From Microbulbifer variabilis (lineage in GTDB: Bacteria; Pseudomonadota; Gammaproteobacteria; Pseudomonadales; Cellvibrionaceae): a DNA stretch of 64,000 bases. The stretch spans positions 1,905,001-1,969,000 of the forward strand of contig NZ_CP092418.1 in assembly GCF_023716485.1 (NCBI RefSeq), given 5' to 3'. Below, piece after piece: positions 17,348 through 26,921 of this stretch. Position 1 is the stretch's first letter. Every line of letters starts with the position of its first letter. The notes under the pieces are model-generated. The model saw nothing but the letters and a program-made list of their open reading frames with translations, was not told where the DNA came from and did no database searches. Made by a program: the position numbers and the translations under genes.

Positions 17348-19193
17348 AAATATCTATAAGTCTGATTTGCGGGAATTTAAATTTCTTATTGAAGACCAGT
17401 TTCATCAGGCCAAAACACTATTTGAGCACCCACGCTATAGTGATTGCTCTGCTGAAATCGTAGATGATGTTCTGCAGCGTGCGAAAAAATTTGCTACTGA
17501 GGTATTGGGACCAGGTTATCAAGAGGCTGATGAACAAAGTTGCCACTTGGTTGATGGCAAGGTACAGCTGCCTTCCTCTTTTCCGGAGATGTGGAGTCGT
17601 TTTAAAGAGGAATGGGGAGACTTATCTTCTAGCAGTGGCGGTCAGGTAACCGATCTTCCGCCCTTTATAATGCAAATGCTGTTAGAAATGTTTATGGGGG
17701 CCAACCCCAGCTTTATGACCTATGGTGGTTTTTGTTTGCCATCTTCTACCCTGGTAGAAAAATATGGTTCAGAAATTCAAAAAGCACTATTTAAGGACAA
17801 ATTGGCTACTTCTGAGTGGACTTCTTGCCTTTGTTTGACTGAGCCACAGGCTGGCAGTGATGTTTCCCTGGTCGATACCAAGGCCGCGCGGCAAGCAGAC
17901 GGTACCTATTTACTCACCGGCGAAAAGTACCTAATCAGTGCTGGTATGCACGACCTAACAGATAATACCTTGTACTTTGTGATGGGTAGAGGGGAGAAGA
18001 GTGGCTCGGGAACCTATGGCTTGTCTTGCTTTATCGTACCCAAATACTGGGTTGAAGAAGATGGTAGCCTAGGAGAGTTTAATCATGTTGAATGTATCTC
18101 CCTTGCTGACAAAATGGGTTTTAAAGGTTGTGCCAATACTCACCTTACCTTCGGCAAGAATGGCCAATGCCGTGCATATTTACTAGGTGATCGGGAAAAT
18201 GTTGGATTATTGCAGTTCTTGACCCTGATGAATCAGGCAAGAATTAGCACAGGGGTTTATGCCCTGGGAATGGCTTCCTCGGCTTACTACAACGCTCTAG
18301 CCTATGCCAGTAAACGCATTCAGGGTAAACGTTTTCATGAAAGCTTCAGCGCTACGGCAAGCAGGGTCAATATTGTTGAGCATGTAGATGTGCAGCGCAT
18401 GTTACTGGAAATGAAATCCAAGGTTGAGGGCTGCAGGGCCTTGATCGCCAAGCTGACCCTATCTGAAAGCTTACTCAAGACATTCGAGGGGGATGAGGCT
18501 AAGAAAACTGAGGCTACCTATCATCAGGGGCTGGTAAACCTGCTGACTCCCGTGGTGAAAGCCTATATCAGTGATCAGGCATGGCGCATTTGTGAACTGG
18601 CCATTCAGACCTGTGGTGGCCAAGGTTACCTGAAAGAATTGGGTATTGAGCAGTATGCTCGGGATATCAAGGTACTCGCCATTTGGGAAGGAACTAATTA
18701 TATCCAAAGCCAGGATCTTATCCGAGATAAGTTAGGGCTGGGCAACTCCAGCAAGCTGTTTCAAATTTATAAGAGTGAGTTTGAATCATTTATTAATAGA
18801 GCGGGTGATTTCCCCAATTTCAAAACCGAATTTAGCCGCCTTCAAGAATCCTTTGAGCACTTGGAGACTGTCCTGAAAACCGTACATGTGTGGGTCAGGA
18901 CCAAAGAGATGTTCAAAATTCCGGCTTACAGTACTCGTATTCTGCACATGATGGGGGACATTACTCTTGCCTGGTTGTTGCTAGAAGCTGCCTGTAGTGC
19001 ATCCAGTCGCCTGAGTAAAGGAGAGGGGGATAAAGCTTTCTACGAGTCGAAGGTCACTAGCGCTAAATTCTTTATCAGGAATGAATTACCCAGAACCAAG
19101 ATGGTGATGGACATTATTCAGGATCATGATTCATTTTGTCAGGTTGACTCTCCCGTATGGGATTCTCTTCTCACTGGGGTGGAATCGCTGTGA
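17340..19193 (+). CDS. Acyl-CoA dehydrogenase, long form (about 600 aa)
   Basis: A 617-residue flavoenzyme of the long acyl-CoA dehydrogenase type. The FAD/substrate motif CLTEPQAGSD is at about 165-174, the substrate-domain motif TCGGQGYLKELGIEQYARD near 422-440, and the catalytic glutamate motif IWEGTNYIQ has Glu450. A helical C-terminal extension of about 140 residues follows. It would desaturate an acyl group at the alpha,beta position, on CoA or, as with PltE-like enzymes, on a carrier protein. AAGGAG precedes the ATG; the start overlaps the previous stop by 8 bases and the stop overlaps the next start (TGATG). The only dehydrogenase in the locus with a complete set of motifs. Confidence 0.88.
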   Translation: MGRNIYKSDLREFKFLIEDQFHQAKTLFEHPRYSDCSAEIVDDVLQRAKKFATEVLGPGYQEADEQSCHLVDGKVQLPSSFPEMWSRFKEEWGDLSSSSGGQVTDLPPFIMQMLLEMFMGANPSFMTYGGFCLPSSTLVEKYGSEIQKALFKDKLATSEWTSCLCLTEPQAGSDVSLVDTKAARQADGTYLLTGEKYLISAGMHDLTDNTLYFVMGRGEKSGSGTYGLSCFIVPKYWVEEDGSLGEFNHVECISLADKMGFKGCANTHLTFGKNGQCRAYLLGDRENVGLLQFLTLMNQARISTGVYALGMASSAYYNALAYASKRIQGKRFHESFSATASRVNIVEHVDVQRMLLEMKSKVEGCRALIAKLTLSESLLKTFEGDEAKKTEATYHQGLVNLLTPVVKAYISDQAWRICELAIQTCGGQGYLKELGIEQYARDIKVLAIWEGTNYIQSQDLIRDKLGLGNSSKLFQIYKSEFESFINRAGDFPNFKTEFSRLQESFEHLETVLKTVHVWVRTKEMFKIPAYSTRILHMMGDITLAWLLLEAACSASSRLSKGEGDKAFYESKVTSAKFFIRNELPRTKMVMDIIQDHDSFCQVDSPVWDSLLTGVESL

Positions 19194-21160
19194 TGAATGC
19201 TTTCGATCAAATACAAAAAGAATATGACGTTGTCATCATTGGCGGTGGCTGGGCCGGGTTGACTCTGGCTCGGCAAATTAGACGCGGTGGCCAGGATGTT
19301 TCAATTTTGGTTGTAGAAGCCAGTGATAGTTTCCGTGCAAAAGTGGGGGAGGCTACTGTTGAGATGACCGGCCATTACTTTATGAAGCAGTTGGGCTTGG
19401 TTAATTATCTCTATAGGAACCACCTTCCGAAAAACGGTTTGCGCTTTTTCTTTGATAAACCTGATCACAGCTTGTCTCTAACCGAAATGAGTGAGCACGG
19501 AACTACTAGTATTCCGCCTCATCCAGCCTTCCAGCTGGACAGAGCTCGCCTGGAGGCGGACCTGGTTGAAATGAACCGGGAAGATGGTATTCAAGTTCTT
19601 ATGGGTGTGAAAGCCAAGGGCCTCAGTATTGAGTCTGACGATAACCGTCATTCCATTCAGCTGTCTGTGGCTGATTGCAACACTGAGATTGCAGCCCGCT
19701 GGTTGGTGGATTGTAGTGGGCGCAATCGCTTTGCAAAGAAACATAAAAAGTTAACACGCCAGGAGAATGTACCCGAGCACTTCTCTTCCTGGGGACGCTT
19801 CAAGAATATCCGGGATATTGACTCCATGGGAGATGAATCTTGGAGAAAACGGGCTTTTGGCCGTTTCTTATCTACCAATCATTTTTCCGGAGATGGCTAT
19901 TGGGTGTGGTTTATTCCACTGAGTGGTGGCTACACCAGTGTCGGAATTGTCGGTGAAAAGGATAAGTTTGAAAAACCACCCACCAAGCGTGAAAGCTTCC
20001 TGGAATTCCTGATGAATTATCAGGCAATTTCAGAATTGTTAGATGGCGCTGAGCTGGTGGATTTTGAAGCTTGGGGGCAGCTTGCCTATCGTGCGGATGA
20101 ATTTATTTTCCCCGATCGTTGGGCTACCTCTGGTTTTGCCTCTATGTTTCTTGATCCCCTGTTCAGTGGTGGTGGCGATATGATCGCTTTGTTTAATGAT
20201 CATATCTGTAAATATATCCTTATGGATCTCGCTGAACCTGATAGAGGTAAAGCCCAGAATATACTGAATCAGGAGCTAGCCATTGCGAATCAGACCGTAA
20301 AAGAGTTTTATCAAGGCCTCTATGCTCATGTGGCCAATGTATACCCGGTTATTGATTCTGCTGAGCTTTGCTCACCTCTGTTGGCATATAACACTGCTGC
20401 TTATTTTCTGGAAATCGCCTGGGACTATATGTCAGACAGTTACCTGGATCAGGAGTACTGGCAACGTAAAAGTTACCTGCGCCGGGGTTATATGGCATTG
20501 GAGCTTATATTGCAGAGGCAGTTGATAGATACCGCGAAAGTTCTTAAATCGGAAGGTCGTTATTACCGTAGGAATGATGAAGGATTTTTTGAGTCTGGAG
20601 CGGATCATTACAAGTATTTTGTCTACCTGATGGGTACTGCTGGTCGGGATGGTTGGCGCATTGATTTAAGGGTAAAGCTGTGGGTTGAGATATTTCTCAA
20701 GGTGATTGAGGCCAAATTGGATTTCCCTGGGCTAGCTAACAAAATGGTAGTTCAGCAAAGTATATTGTTGCCGGATTTATTGGGGAGGCCCAATTTAAGC
20801 ACTGCCGACAAGGGGTGGTTGCTGGAGAAAATTTCTGAAAAATTCTCAGGAATACTCTCAGATGAGGCGGAGCGCCCTGTTCAAGTTAGAGTGACGGAAG
20901 ACTCTTTCCATACGGAAGCACTGGAAATTAAGGATTCTTCCGGAGAGCTAACTATAGATGAACTTGACAAGCTCGCTAAAAAAGCCAAATCGCTCTGGTC
21001 TCAAAATCAGGAATACATTGCGATGCCAGGTATGGTACCGGTTTTCTTGGCATTTGCACGTAGCCAATCCGACAGCATTATGGATTCTGTAATTGACCAG
21101 AGAAAAGCTATGGGAATGGATCAACAAGCCTCAGAAAGTCCTGTAGTGGAGGCGGTGTGA
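19193..21160 (+). CDS. Flavin-dependent halogenase-like oxidoreductase with long C-terminal extension
   Basis: A 655-residue flavoprotein. The FAD-binding GGGWAG is at 17-22; KVGEATVEM with Lys50 fits the conserved lysine loop of flavin halogenases; the halogenase signature WxWxIP is present as WVWFIP (237-242); and DPLFSGGGDM begins at Asp321. These match the carrier-protein-dependent halogenases (PltA, CmlS type) and their non-halogenating relatives. The C-terminal about 200 residues extend beyond the usual catalytic core and are unrecognised. I chose the ATG at 19193, coupled to the previous stop by TGATG, over an ATG 36 bases earlier. It may halogenate or hydroxylate an ACP-bound intermediate; halogenation is not proven by the motifs. 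Confidence 0.78.
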   Translation: MNAFDQIQKEYDVVIIGGGWAGLTLARQIRRGGQDVSILVVEASDSFRAKVGEATVEMTGHYFMKQLGLVNYLYRNHLPKNGLRFFFDKPDHSLSLTEMSEHGTTSIPPHPAFQLDRARLEADLVEMNREDGIQVLMGVKAKGLSIESDDNRHSIQLSVADCNTEIAARWLVDCSGRNRFAKKHKKLTRQENVPEHFSSWGRFKNIRDIDSMGDESWRKRAFGRFLSTNHFSGDGYWVWFIPLSGGYTSVGIVGEKDKFEKPPTKRESFLEFLMNYQAISELLDGAELVDFEAWGQLAYRADEFIFPDRWATSGFASMFLDPLFSGGGDMIALFNDHICKYILMDLAEPDRGKAQNILNQELAIANQTVKEFYQGLYAHVANVYPVIDSAELCSPLLAYNTAAYFLEIAWDYMSDSYLDQEYWQRKSYLRRGYMALELILQRQLIDTAKVLKSEGRYYRRNDEGFFESGADHYKYFVYLMGTAGRDGWRIDLRVKLWVEIFLKVIEAKLDFPGLANKMVVQQSILLPDLLGRPNLSTADKGWLLEKISEKFSGILSDEAERPVQVRVTEDSFHTEALEIKDSSGELTIDELDKLAKKAKSLWSQNQEYIAMPGMVPVFLAFARSQSDSIMDSVIDQRKAMGMDQQASESPVVEAV

Positions 21161-22071
21161 TTCAAGAGTTTTTCAAAGCGCGTGATAGTAAGAATCTGGC
21201 ATTTCGCTGGCTGCCAGCAGAAGATACAGAGACCGCGCTCATATGTATGCACGGCAGCACTTTTAGCAGTCAGTGGTATTTAATGTTTGGGCGAATGCTA
21301 CACAAACAGGGAATGTCCATTTGCTTACCGGATTGGCGAGGGCATGGGAAAAGTGAGGGGCGTCCTGGAGATCTGGATTATCCGAACCAATTACAGGATG
21401 ATCTGCAGGATCTGATAGCGCACCTCAAGGAGAGAGGAGTTCGCCGTTTTGTACTCGGTGGGCATAGCGCCGGCTCTCTTGCCTCTCTGAGATACCTCGG
21501 AATATATGGTACCAAGGACATCGTGGGTTTTTTTGCTATAGCACCACCGCTAACCCAGGCAGAAGAAACTCGAAAGTATGATATTGCCACTTCAGGACTT
21601 GAGTACTTTATCCGCTATTTTCGTAAACGGCGACACAGCAGACCAATGGCGGGCCCAGAGCAGCAAAATTTGCCCAAAATAAATCTTTGGAAATATTGGC
21701 TGGCGATGCTTATTCCTGCATTCAGGCGGATGCCTGTTTTAAGCTTCCCTCCAGTAGGTTCAGCTGCTGGTAATCAGGGTAGGGTACTTGATTGTAGCTT
21801 CAACTTACTTAGTGCTTACACTATTAAGAGATATACCGATCTATTCGCCAGTATTGATATCCCGTGTCATATCACCGTGGGCCAGTACGATGAAGTAGTC
21901 GATGCACATACCTTATATACGGTAATGAATTGGTATATCTCACCTAAAGTAGAATCCTATTTAACTGAGATTCCCAATGCTACCCATATGTCAGCTATCT
22001 CAGCTTCGGCTAAACCGATCTCCAGCTGGCTCGATAAGGTGGTAGAGAGGCGATTGGAGGCTGCTTTGTGA
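21157..22071 (+). CDS. Alpha/beta hydrolase (monoacylglycerol lipase / thioesterase-like)
   Basis: A 304-residue hydrolase. Oxyanion strand CMHGSTFSSQW, DWRGHGKSEGRPG, nucleophile GGHSAGS (Ser104), acid GQYDEVVD and catalytic His in NATHMSAIS complete the triad. It could release the product from the carrier protein or hydrolyse or transfer an ester. The start is a GTG at 21157 overlapping the previous stop (GTGA), with GTGGAGG upstream; its own stop overlaps the next GTG in the same way. No signal peptide, so it acts in the cytoplasm. Confidence 0.85.
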   Translation: MIQEFFKARDSKNLAFRWLPAEDTETALICMHGSTFSSQWYLMFGRMLHKQGMSICLPDWRGHGKSEGRPGDLDYPNQLQDDLQDLIAHLKERGVRRFVLGGHSAGSLASLRYLGIYGTKDIVGFFAIAPPLTQAEETRKYDIATSGLEYFIRYFRKRRHSRPMAGPEQQNLPKINLWKYWLAMLIPAFRRMPVLSFPPVGSAAGNQGRVLDCSFNLLSAYTIKRYTDLFASIDIPCHITVGQYDEVVDAHTLYTVMNWYISPKVESYLTEIPNATHMSAISASAKPISSWLDKVVERRLEAAL

Positions 22072-23204
22072 AACAAATGGTTTATGATATTTCTGGGGTA
22101 AAACCTGTAACACTAGCAGTGGGTGCGGAGTTCTCTGTGTTGGACTTATACCCCGATAAATATAAAAAATTATTGAGCACATCAGAGGTTAAGCATAAGG
22201 GTGTTATCCAGAGAAGTGATCGCAATTGCTTTCACATTAAAGTTGCAGATTTGTTCAATTTGCCCCTGTATTACTTTACCCTGAATGAGCAACTGTTCAT
22301 CAGTGCGAAATTGTCCTCATTTTTGGCCGTAGGTGCAGATAAAGTCGATCTGAACTATTTGGTTGAGCTTGAATATTTCGGTTTTCCTACTGAAAGAAAA
22401 AGCCTGCTGGAAAATGTCAGAATGATTTTTCCGGGTGATGAGGTGACGATCACAGCTGAATCATTAATCTGGCTGGATGATACTCTTGCTACAGAACCTA
22501 ATTTGAAGGCTGCTTTGGTAAAGCCTCAAAGCAGAGGGGAGGCCTTATACAATCTTCTCCCCATGGTGGCTTCACAATTATTTACACCTTTCGATCATGT
22601 GTTCTTTGCTCAAGTGTTTGAGCAAGTAGAAGCTTGTGAAGAGCTTTTGTGCGAAATTAGTAAAAATAGCCTGCCGCGAAAATTTGGGTTTAATCGTCAA
22701 AGGTCAGATATCTTTAAAGCGGCGCACAAGTCCAGAAAGGTTGAAGGTATTGATCTGAAAAACTATGTTAGAGAGATTAATGATCAGCTTGAATCGAGCT
22801 GGGAAGCTTCTGGTAAGGAACAGGATAGGGATGTCTACCTGGCAGAGTATTTGTATCATCCTTTTATTCTTTTTCATCTGAATATTCTGGCTGCAGAGTT
22901 AGGTAAGGAGGTCAGGATTGTCGACGAGAGTAATTTGAAAGAAAAGGGTGGTCTGAATCAAATTTTCTCTTTGGATGACAGCCCTATAGTTAATGTTTAT
23001 GAGTCTTTTCAGAGGGTGTTTTTTTACGGAAACCGATGGCTTTCACGCATCTGGTTTTTTATACCCCCTATGATTAGCGCCAAGATTATTAAGCGGCAAC
23101 AGAAATACTCTGAAGGTGAGCAGCATGTATGTATATATGCTTTGACCCTAGATTATTTGTTGCGATTCTATCCCTTGAAAGTTGGTAATGTAACTGGAGA
23201 TTAG
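22068..23204 (+). CDS. Asparagine-synthetase-like protein, reduced and probably not a normal amidotransferase
   Basis: A 378-residue protein starting at a GTG (22068) that overlaps the previous stop. Residues about 60-140 (PLYYFTLNEQLFISAKLSSF, then LNYLVELEYFGFP, then PGDEVTI) follow the pattern of the second half of the glutaminase domain of asparagine synthetase. The N terminus lacks the catalytic Cys2 and is truncated, and the C-terminal region shows no SGGxDS ATP-pyrophosphatase loop. It is therefore probably not a working glutamine-dependent synthetase; it could be a partner protein or a changed enzyme. The carrier protein gene follows by 2 bases. The relation is from pattern reading only. 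Confidence 0.5.
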   Translation: MKQMVYDISGVKPVTLAVGAEFSVLDLYPDKYKKLLSTSEVKHKGVIQRSDRNCFHIKVADLFNLPLYYFTLNEQLFISAKLSSFLAVGADKVDLNYLVELEYFGFPTERKSLLENVRMIFPGDEVTITAESLIWLDDTLATEPNLKAALVKPQSRGEALYNLLPMVASQLFTPFDHVFFAQVFEQVEACEELLCEISKNSLPRKFGFNRQRSDIFKAAHKSRKVEGIDLKNYVREINDQLESSWEASGKEQDRDVYLAEYLYHPFILFHLNILAAELGKEVRIVDESNLKEKGGLNQIFSLDDSPIVNVYESFQRVFFYGNRWLSRIWFFIPPMISAKIIKRQQKYSEGEQHVCIYALTLDYLLRFYPLKVGNVTGD

Positions 23205-23206
23205 GT

Positions 23207-23461
23207 ATGTCTACAGCAGTCGTAGAGAGCAAAGTACAGGAACTCTGTGAGCAGATCGCTCTTATGCTGAATGTTGATTCTGTTGATGCGGATACCCCTA
23301 TTGCTGAGTTGGGTGTGGATTCACTCAATATTGTTGAAGTGATATTGATTTGTGAACAGCTTTATCCTGGTGTGATGAGCCCAGAAAATCTGGTTTTTGA
23401 TGAGCACACTACCCTAAAGGAAATGGATACACAGTTGCTCGAAAATTCAGCTGAGATTTAA
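23207..23461 (+). CDS. Acyl/peptidyl carrier protein
   Basis: An 84-residue carrier protein with the phosphopantetheine attachment motif ELGVDSLNIVEV (Ser39) and the usual four-helix pattern. It would carry the growing intermediate as a thioester for the ligase, decarboxylase, dehydrogenase and halogenase-like enzymes of the locus. GGAG lies upstream of the ATG. A phosphopantetheinyl transferase gene was not seen in the window, so activation must rely on one elsewhere. Confidence 0.92.
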   Translation: MSTAVVESKVQELCEQIALMLNVDSVDADTPIAELGVDSLNIVEVILICEQLYPGVMSPENLVFDEHTTLKEMDTQLLENSAEI

Positions 23462-23482
23462 ATCTTTTTTAGGGGGTAGCCC

Positions 23483-24217
23483 ATGTTTAAGAAAATGCTA
23501 ACAATATTAATAAGTAGTCTTCTGATTGGTAACATTATTGCCTGGTTTTCAGGGGCTGCTCCCATTGACTTCAAAAAGATAGACTATAGCAAAACTGAAT
23601 TTGAACAATTGGAGTTTCTGACAGCTGAGCTGGATCAGAATCAATCTGACCCTGAATTAATGTTGCAACTTGGGCAGCTGTACAGCTACCACAATGAAAT
23701 AGATAGAGCGGATAATTTACTGGCTACCGCCTACCAACAAGATCCTGAAAATATGCTGATTAAAGCAGCCTATTTTTCCAATGAAGGTAAGTTGGCTGGT
23801 GCCATGTTCGATCCGGCCATGGGGTTGTATAAACTTTATCGTCTGCGTCAAGCGATGAATCAAGTGGATGAAGCGGCGCTACAAGCTAGCTCTGACTTTA
23901 ATGTGCGACTGGTTCGGCTGCTCACTTTTTCTTTTGTTGGTGAAGTTAGCGGTCACTTTGACAGAGTGTTTGAAGATGAAGACTGGTTCATAGCTCTGAT
24001 AGAAAAAGATAATGATGCTTTACCTGGGGAAGTCAAACAACTTGTGTATCTGGCTCTCGCTAATGCCTACATGATTAAAGGGTTGGATAATAGTAATGAA
24101 CTTAATATAGCTCTGGATTATTACCAGAAAGCAGAAAATTTGGCTGAATGTCCTTCTACCATGCTGGATGCCTGTGAGCAGTTGAGTCAAATGGTTATTA
24201 CTTTGGGCGAAGCCTAA
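23483..24217 (+). CDS. TPR protein with N-terminal membrane anchor
   Basis: A 244-residue protein with a hydrophobic N-terminal segment (MLTILISSLLIGNIIAWF) that anchors or exports it, then helical repeats, clearest at LMLQLGQLYSYHNEIDRADN and again near the C terminus (ALDYYQKAENLAE). AGGGGG precedes the ATG. It links the enzymatic and export halves of the locus: the ABC ATPase gene overlaps its stop. Likely a periplasmic scaffold or adaptor for the exporter; function not known. Confidence 0.7.
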   Translation: MFKKMLTILISSLLIGNIIAWFSGAAPIDFKKIDYSKTEFEQLEFLTAELDQNQSDPELMLQLGQLYSYHNEIDRADNLLATAYQQDPENMLIKAAYFSNEGKLAGAMFDPAMGLYKLYRLRQAMNQVDEAALQASSDFNVRLVRLLTFSFVGEVSGHFDRVFEDEDWFIALIEKDNDALPGEVKQLVYLALANAYMIKGLDNSNELNIALDYYQKAENLAECPSTMLDACEQLSQMVITLGEA

Positions 24218-24951
24218 TGTTGGTTGAATTGCGCAATGTATCCAAGCGCTATGCTATGGGTGATATCTGGGTAGACGCCCTAAAAGATATCACTCTTTCC
24301 TTGGGAAAAGGCGAATTTCTCGCTGTGAAGGGGCCTAGCGGTAGTGGTAAGAGTACTTTGCTTAATATTTTGTCGGCTCTTGATCAGTGCGATTCCGGCA
24401 CTGTTCAGGTTGGCGGTGTCAATATCGGTAAATTGGGAGAGCACAAGCGTTCAAAATTCCGAAACCGGCACATTGGCATTGTATTTCAGTCCTTTAATTT
24501 GATACCAGTGCTTACTGCCCTGGAAAATGTGATGTATCCACTGACTCTCAGGGGAGTGAAGAATGCCAAAGCAAGGGCTCTGCAGGCACTGAAAGATGTA
24601 GGCCTTGAAAAACAGGCTGGGCAAAGACCAACCCAGTTATCGGGGGGGCAGATGCAGCGGGTAGCTATAGCCAGGGCGATTGTCACACGGCCTGATATTG
24701 TATTAGCAGATGAGCCTACGGCAAATCTGGACTCGAAAACCTCAGAAACGATCATGGCGCTGATACAGAAGTTGAATAGAGAGCAGGGCATAACCTTTGT
24801 TATTTCAACACATGACGATTATGTAACTAGCCTGGCATCCAGAGTGATTACTATTTTGGATGGAGAGTTAGTGAGTGATCGCCTTAGTGGTGACGTTCTG
24901 GCCAGTGGGTATGATAGATCCAGTATTACAAGTTCGGGGGTTGAGGTATGA
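24217..24951 (+). CDS. ABC transporter ATPase, LolD/MacB type
   Basis: A 244-residue ATPase with Walker A GPSGSGKST, the MacB/LolD-type Q-loop context HIGIVFQSFNLIPVLTALENV, signature LSGGQMQRVAIARA, Walker B IVLADEPTANLDS and a switch His in STHDD. This subfamily powers FtsX-type permeases that extract lipids or lipoproteins or drive export from the periplasm, not classical membrane flux. The start overlaps the previous stop (TAATG) and the stop overlaps the next start (ATGA). The partner permease is at 25655. Confidence 0.93.
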   Translation: MLVELRNVSKRYAMGDIWVDALKDITLSLGKGEFLAVKGPSGSGKSTLLNILSALDQCDSGTVQVGGVNIGKLGEHKRSKFRNRHIGIVFQSFNLIPVLTALENVMYPLTLRGVKNAKARALQALKDVGLEKQAGQRPTQLSGGQMQRVAIARAIVTRPDIVLADEPTANLDSKTSETIMALIQKLNREQGITFVISTHDDYVTSLASRVITILDGELVSDRLSGDVLASGYDRSSITSSGVEV

Positions 24952-25652
24952 AAATACTTAGCACACAGGATTTTCTGAAGGTACTTACAGTTTTCTTTTT
25001 TCTGTTTGTCAGCCTTCCAAAGGTGATTGCTGAGGAGTACATACCCCCTTCAGAGATCCCCTCTTCTAACCTCGAGAGAGTTCGCCTGGTTGAAGATTTA
25101 AATGAAGAATCCACACCAGAACAAAAGAAAATTGCGTATTTGGCCGAATTGGCATTGCTGACTTCCTCAGGGGATACACGAGTTGAACAAGTGGAATCCC
25201 TGGAACAAAAAATGACCAAATTGAAGAGCACGCTGAACAATGATCCAGAGTTGAGTGCCGCTCTAGGATCGGCAATTTCCTTTCGATCTAGTTTCTATCT
25301 CGATCAATTGGCAAAGCTATCCTTATTTTCAAGGCGGGGAAATCGCATGATGGATAGGGCAGTAAAGCAGGCCCCTTTCAATCTTGGGGCAAGATTGCAG
25401 AGGGGCATCAGCTGCGCAAATATGCCGGCCTTCTTGAAACGGGCCCGCTATGCAGTAGAAGACCTGGAGTTAGTTCAACAAAAAATTGGTGGTAAGTACG
25501 GTAATGAGTTCCAGGCATTTGTCGACTACTACCTTGCACAGGCCTATGAACGTAATGATCAGGCAGATAAAGCCAGAGAACTCTGGACAAGGTTGACAGC
25601 TTCAGAAACCGAGTGGGCAAAAAAATCTCGCCTGGCCCTGGAGAAACTTTAG
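24948..25652 (+). CDS. Periplasmic TPR-like helical protein of the export module
   Basis: A 234-residue protein with a signal peptide (MKILSTQDFLKVLTVFFFLF, processing near VIAEEY), then an all-helical sequence with weak TPR-like spacing, including the C-terminal YYLAQAYERNDQADKARELW. It lies between the ATPase and permease genes, unusual for a simple LolCD pair, and is translationally coupled to the ATPase. Likely works with the permease in the periplasm; no further family recognised. Confidence 0.65.
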   Translation: MKILSTQDFLKVLTVFFFLFVSLPKVIAEEYIPPSEIPSSNLERVRLVEDLNEESTPEQKKIAYLAELALLTSSGDTRVEQVESLEQKMTKLKSTLNNDPELSAALGSAISFRSSFYLDQLAKLSLFSRRGNRMMDRAVKQAPFNLGARLQRGISCANMPAFLKRARYAVEDLELVQQKIGGKYGNEFQAFVDYYLAQAYERNDQADKARELWTRLTASETEWAKKSRLALEKL

Positions 25653-25654
25653 TT

Positions 25655-26884
25655 ATGACTCTGGGTTGGAAGGTAGCGCTGTTAAATATCCTTAGAAACG
25701 GTCGACGCAGTATAATCACCCTTGCGGCGGTTATTTTTGGCTGTACCAGCTTGATTGTGTTCGGTGGTTTTGTTCAGTCCATGTACGATGGCATGCGTGA
25801 AAGCATGATTCGCTCGCAGCTAGGGCATATCCAGATTTATGCCGATGGCTACAACCAATATGGTAAAGCCGAGCCAGAAAAGTACCTGATTCCCTCTGCC
25901 AGCTTAGAGCAGATTACCCAGCTAATTGAAGAGAAGAGCCAGGCTTTGGTTGTTGCACCGCGACTGAATTTTAATGGTCTTCTGAGTGATGGGAAGCAGT
26001 CAATTGCAATATCGGGTATTGGTATCGATGCTGAAAAAGAGGTACTACTTTCCTCTGCAATCCATATTGTAGAAGGTGAAGATCTATTTCCTGAGGATGT
26101 TGCTGCTGCGCATTTGGGAGAGGGGTTGTTCAACTCCCTGGACGCTCAGGTAGGGGACTACCTAACATTGCTTGCAAGCACCCAGGATGGAGCAATAAAT
26201 GCGGTAGACATTCAGATAGCCGGTGTGGTGACCACTGGCGTGAAGGAATTGGATGATCGCTTACTCAGAGTCAATTTGCCACTTGCGCAGGAATTACTTT
26301 ATACCTCGGATCTAACCCGGCTGGTTGTATTGCTTGAAGAAACTGAACAAACCGATCTGGCTGTAGACGCCTTGCGTAAGGCATTTAAGCAACAGAATCT
26401 AGGGCTGGAATTAAGAAGCTGGTGGGACTTGGCGGCTTATTATCATCAGGTTGTTGGCCTATTTAATGGAGTGTTTGGTTTTATCACCGTAATTGTCCTG
26501 GTGATTGTAGCTCTAAGCATATCCAATACCATGTTGATGGCTGTGATGGAGCGCACCCGAGAGATCGGGACTATTCGAGCCATGGGCGGGACACCTACGC
26601 AGGTAGTTGGCTTAATTCTTTTAGAGTCTGTGTTTTTAGGTATTATCGGTAGCATCGTAGGATTGCTTATCGGAATTCTTGCGGCAAAGGGCATTACTTA
26701 TGCCGAATGGATGATGCCGCGGCCGCCGGGTAGTACTCAGGATTACCCGATAAGGGTATTTGTGGTTAATGAAATTCTTATCAAAACCTTTGCCTTGGGT
26801 TTTTTGGTCTCCTTAATTTCTAGTGTTTATCCAGCAGTAAAGGCTTCCAGAATACCGGTAGTGAATGCGTTGAGATTCACTTGA
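25655..26884 (+). CDS. ABC transporter permease, LolC/LolE (FtsX/MacB) type
   Basis: A 409-residue permease: one N-terminal membrane helix (LAAVIFGCTSLIVFGGFV), a periplasmic MacB-type domain of about 220 residues, then three C-terminal helices with the FtsX signature AVMERTREIGTIRAMGGTPTQ near residues 300-320. This is LolC/LolE topology. I chose the ATG at 25655, 3 bases after the previous gene, over an in-frame start 42 bases upstream inside it. With the LolD-like ATPase it should form a mechanotransmission ABC system that lifts a lipid-like substrate from the inner membrane to the LolA-like protein encoded next. Confidence 0.88.
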   Translation: MTLGWKVALLNILRNGRRSIITLAAVIFGCTSLIVFGGFVQSMYDGMRESMIRSQLGHIQIYADGYNQYGKAEPEKYLIPSASLEQITQLIEEKSQALVVAPRLNFNGLLSDGKQSIAISGIGIDAEKEVLLSSAIHIVEGEDLFPEDVAAAHLGEGLFNSLDAQVGDYLTLLASTQDGAINAVDIQIAGVVTTGVKELDDRLLRVNLPLAQELLYTSDLTRLVVLLEETEQTDLAVDALRKAFKQQNLGLELRSWWDLAAYYHQVVGLFNGVFGFITVIVLVIVALSISNTMLMAVMERTREIGTIRAMGGTPTQVVGLILLESVFLGIIGSIVGLLIGILAAKGITYAEWMMPRPPGSTQDYPIRVFVVNEILIKTFALGFLVSLISSVYPAVKASRIPVVNALRFT

Positions 26885-26921
26885 CGGTAATGCAATAGGT
26901 TTATAGGTGTAGGGTAAAAAG

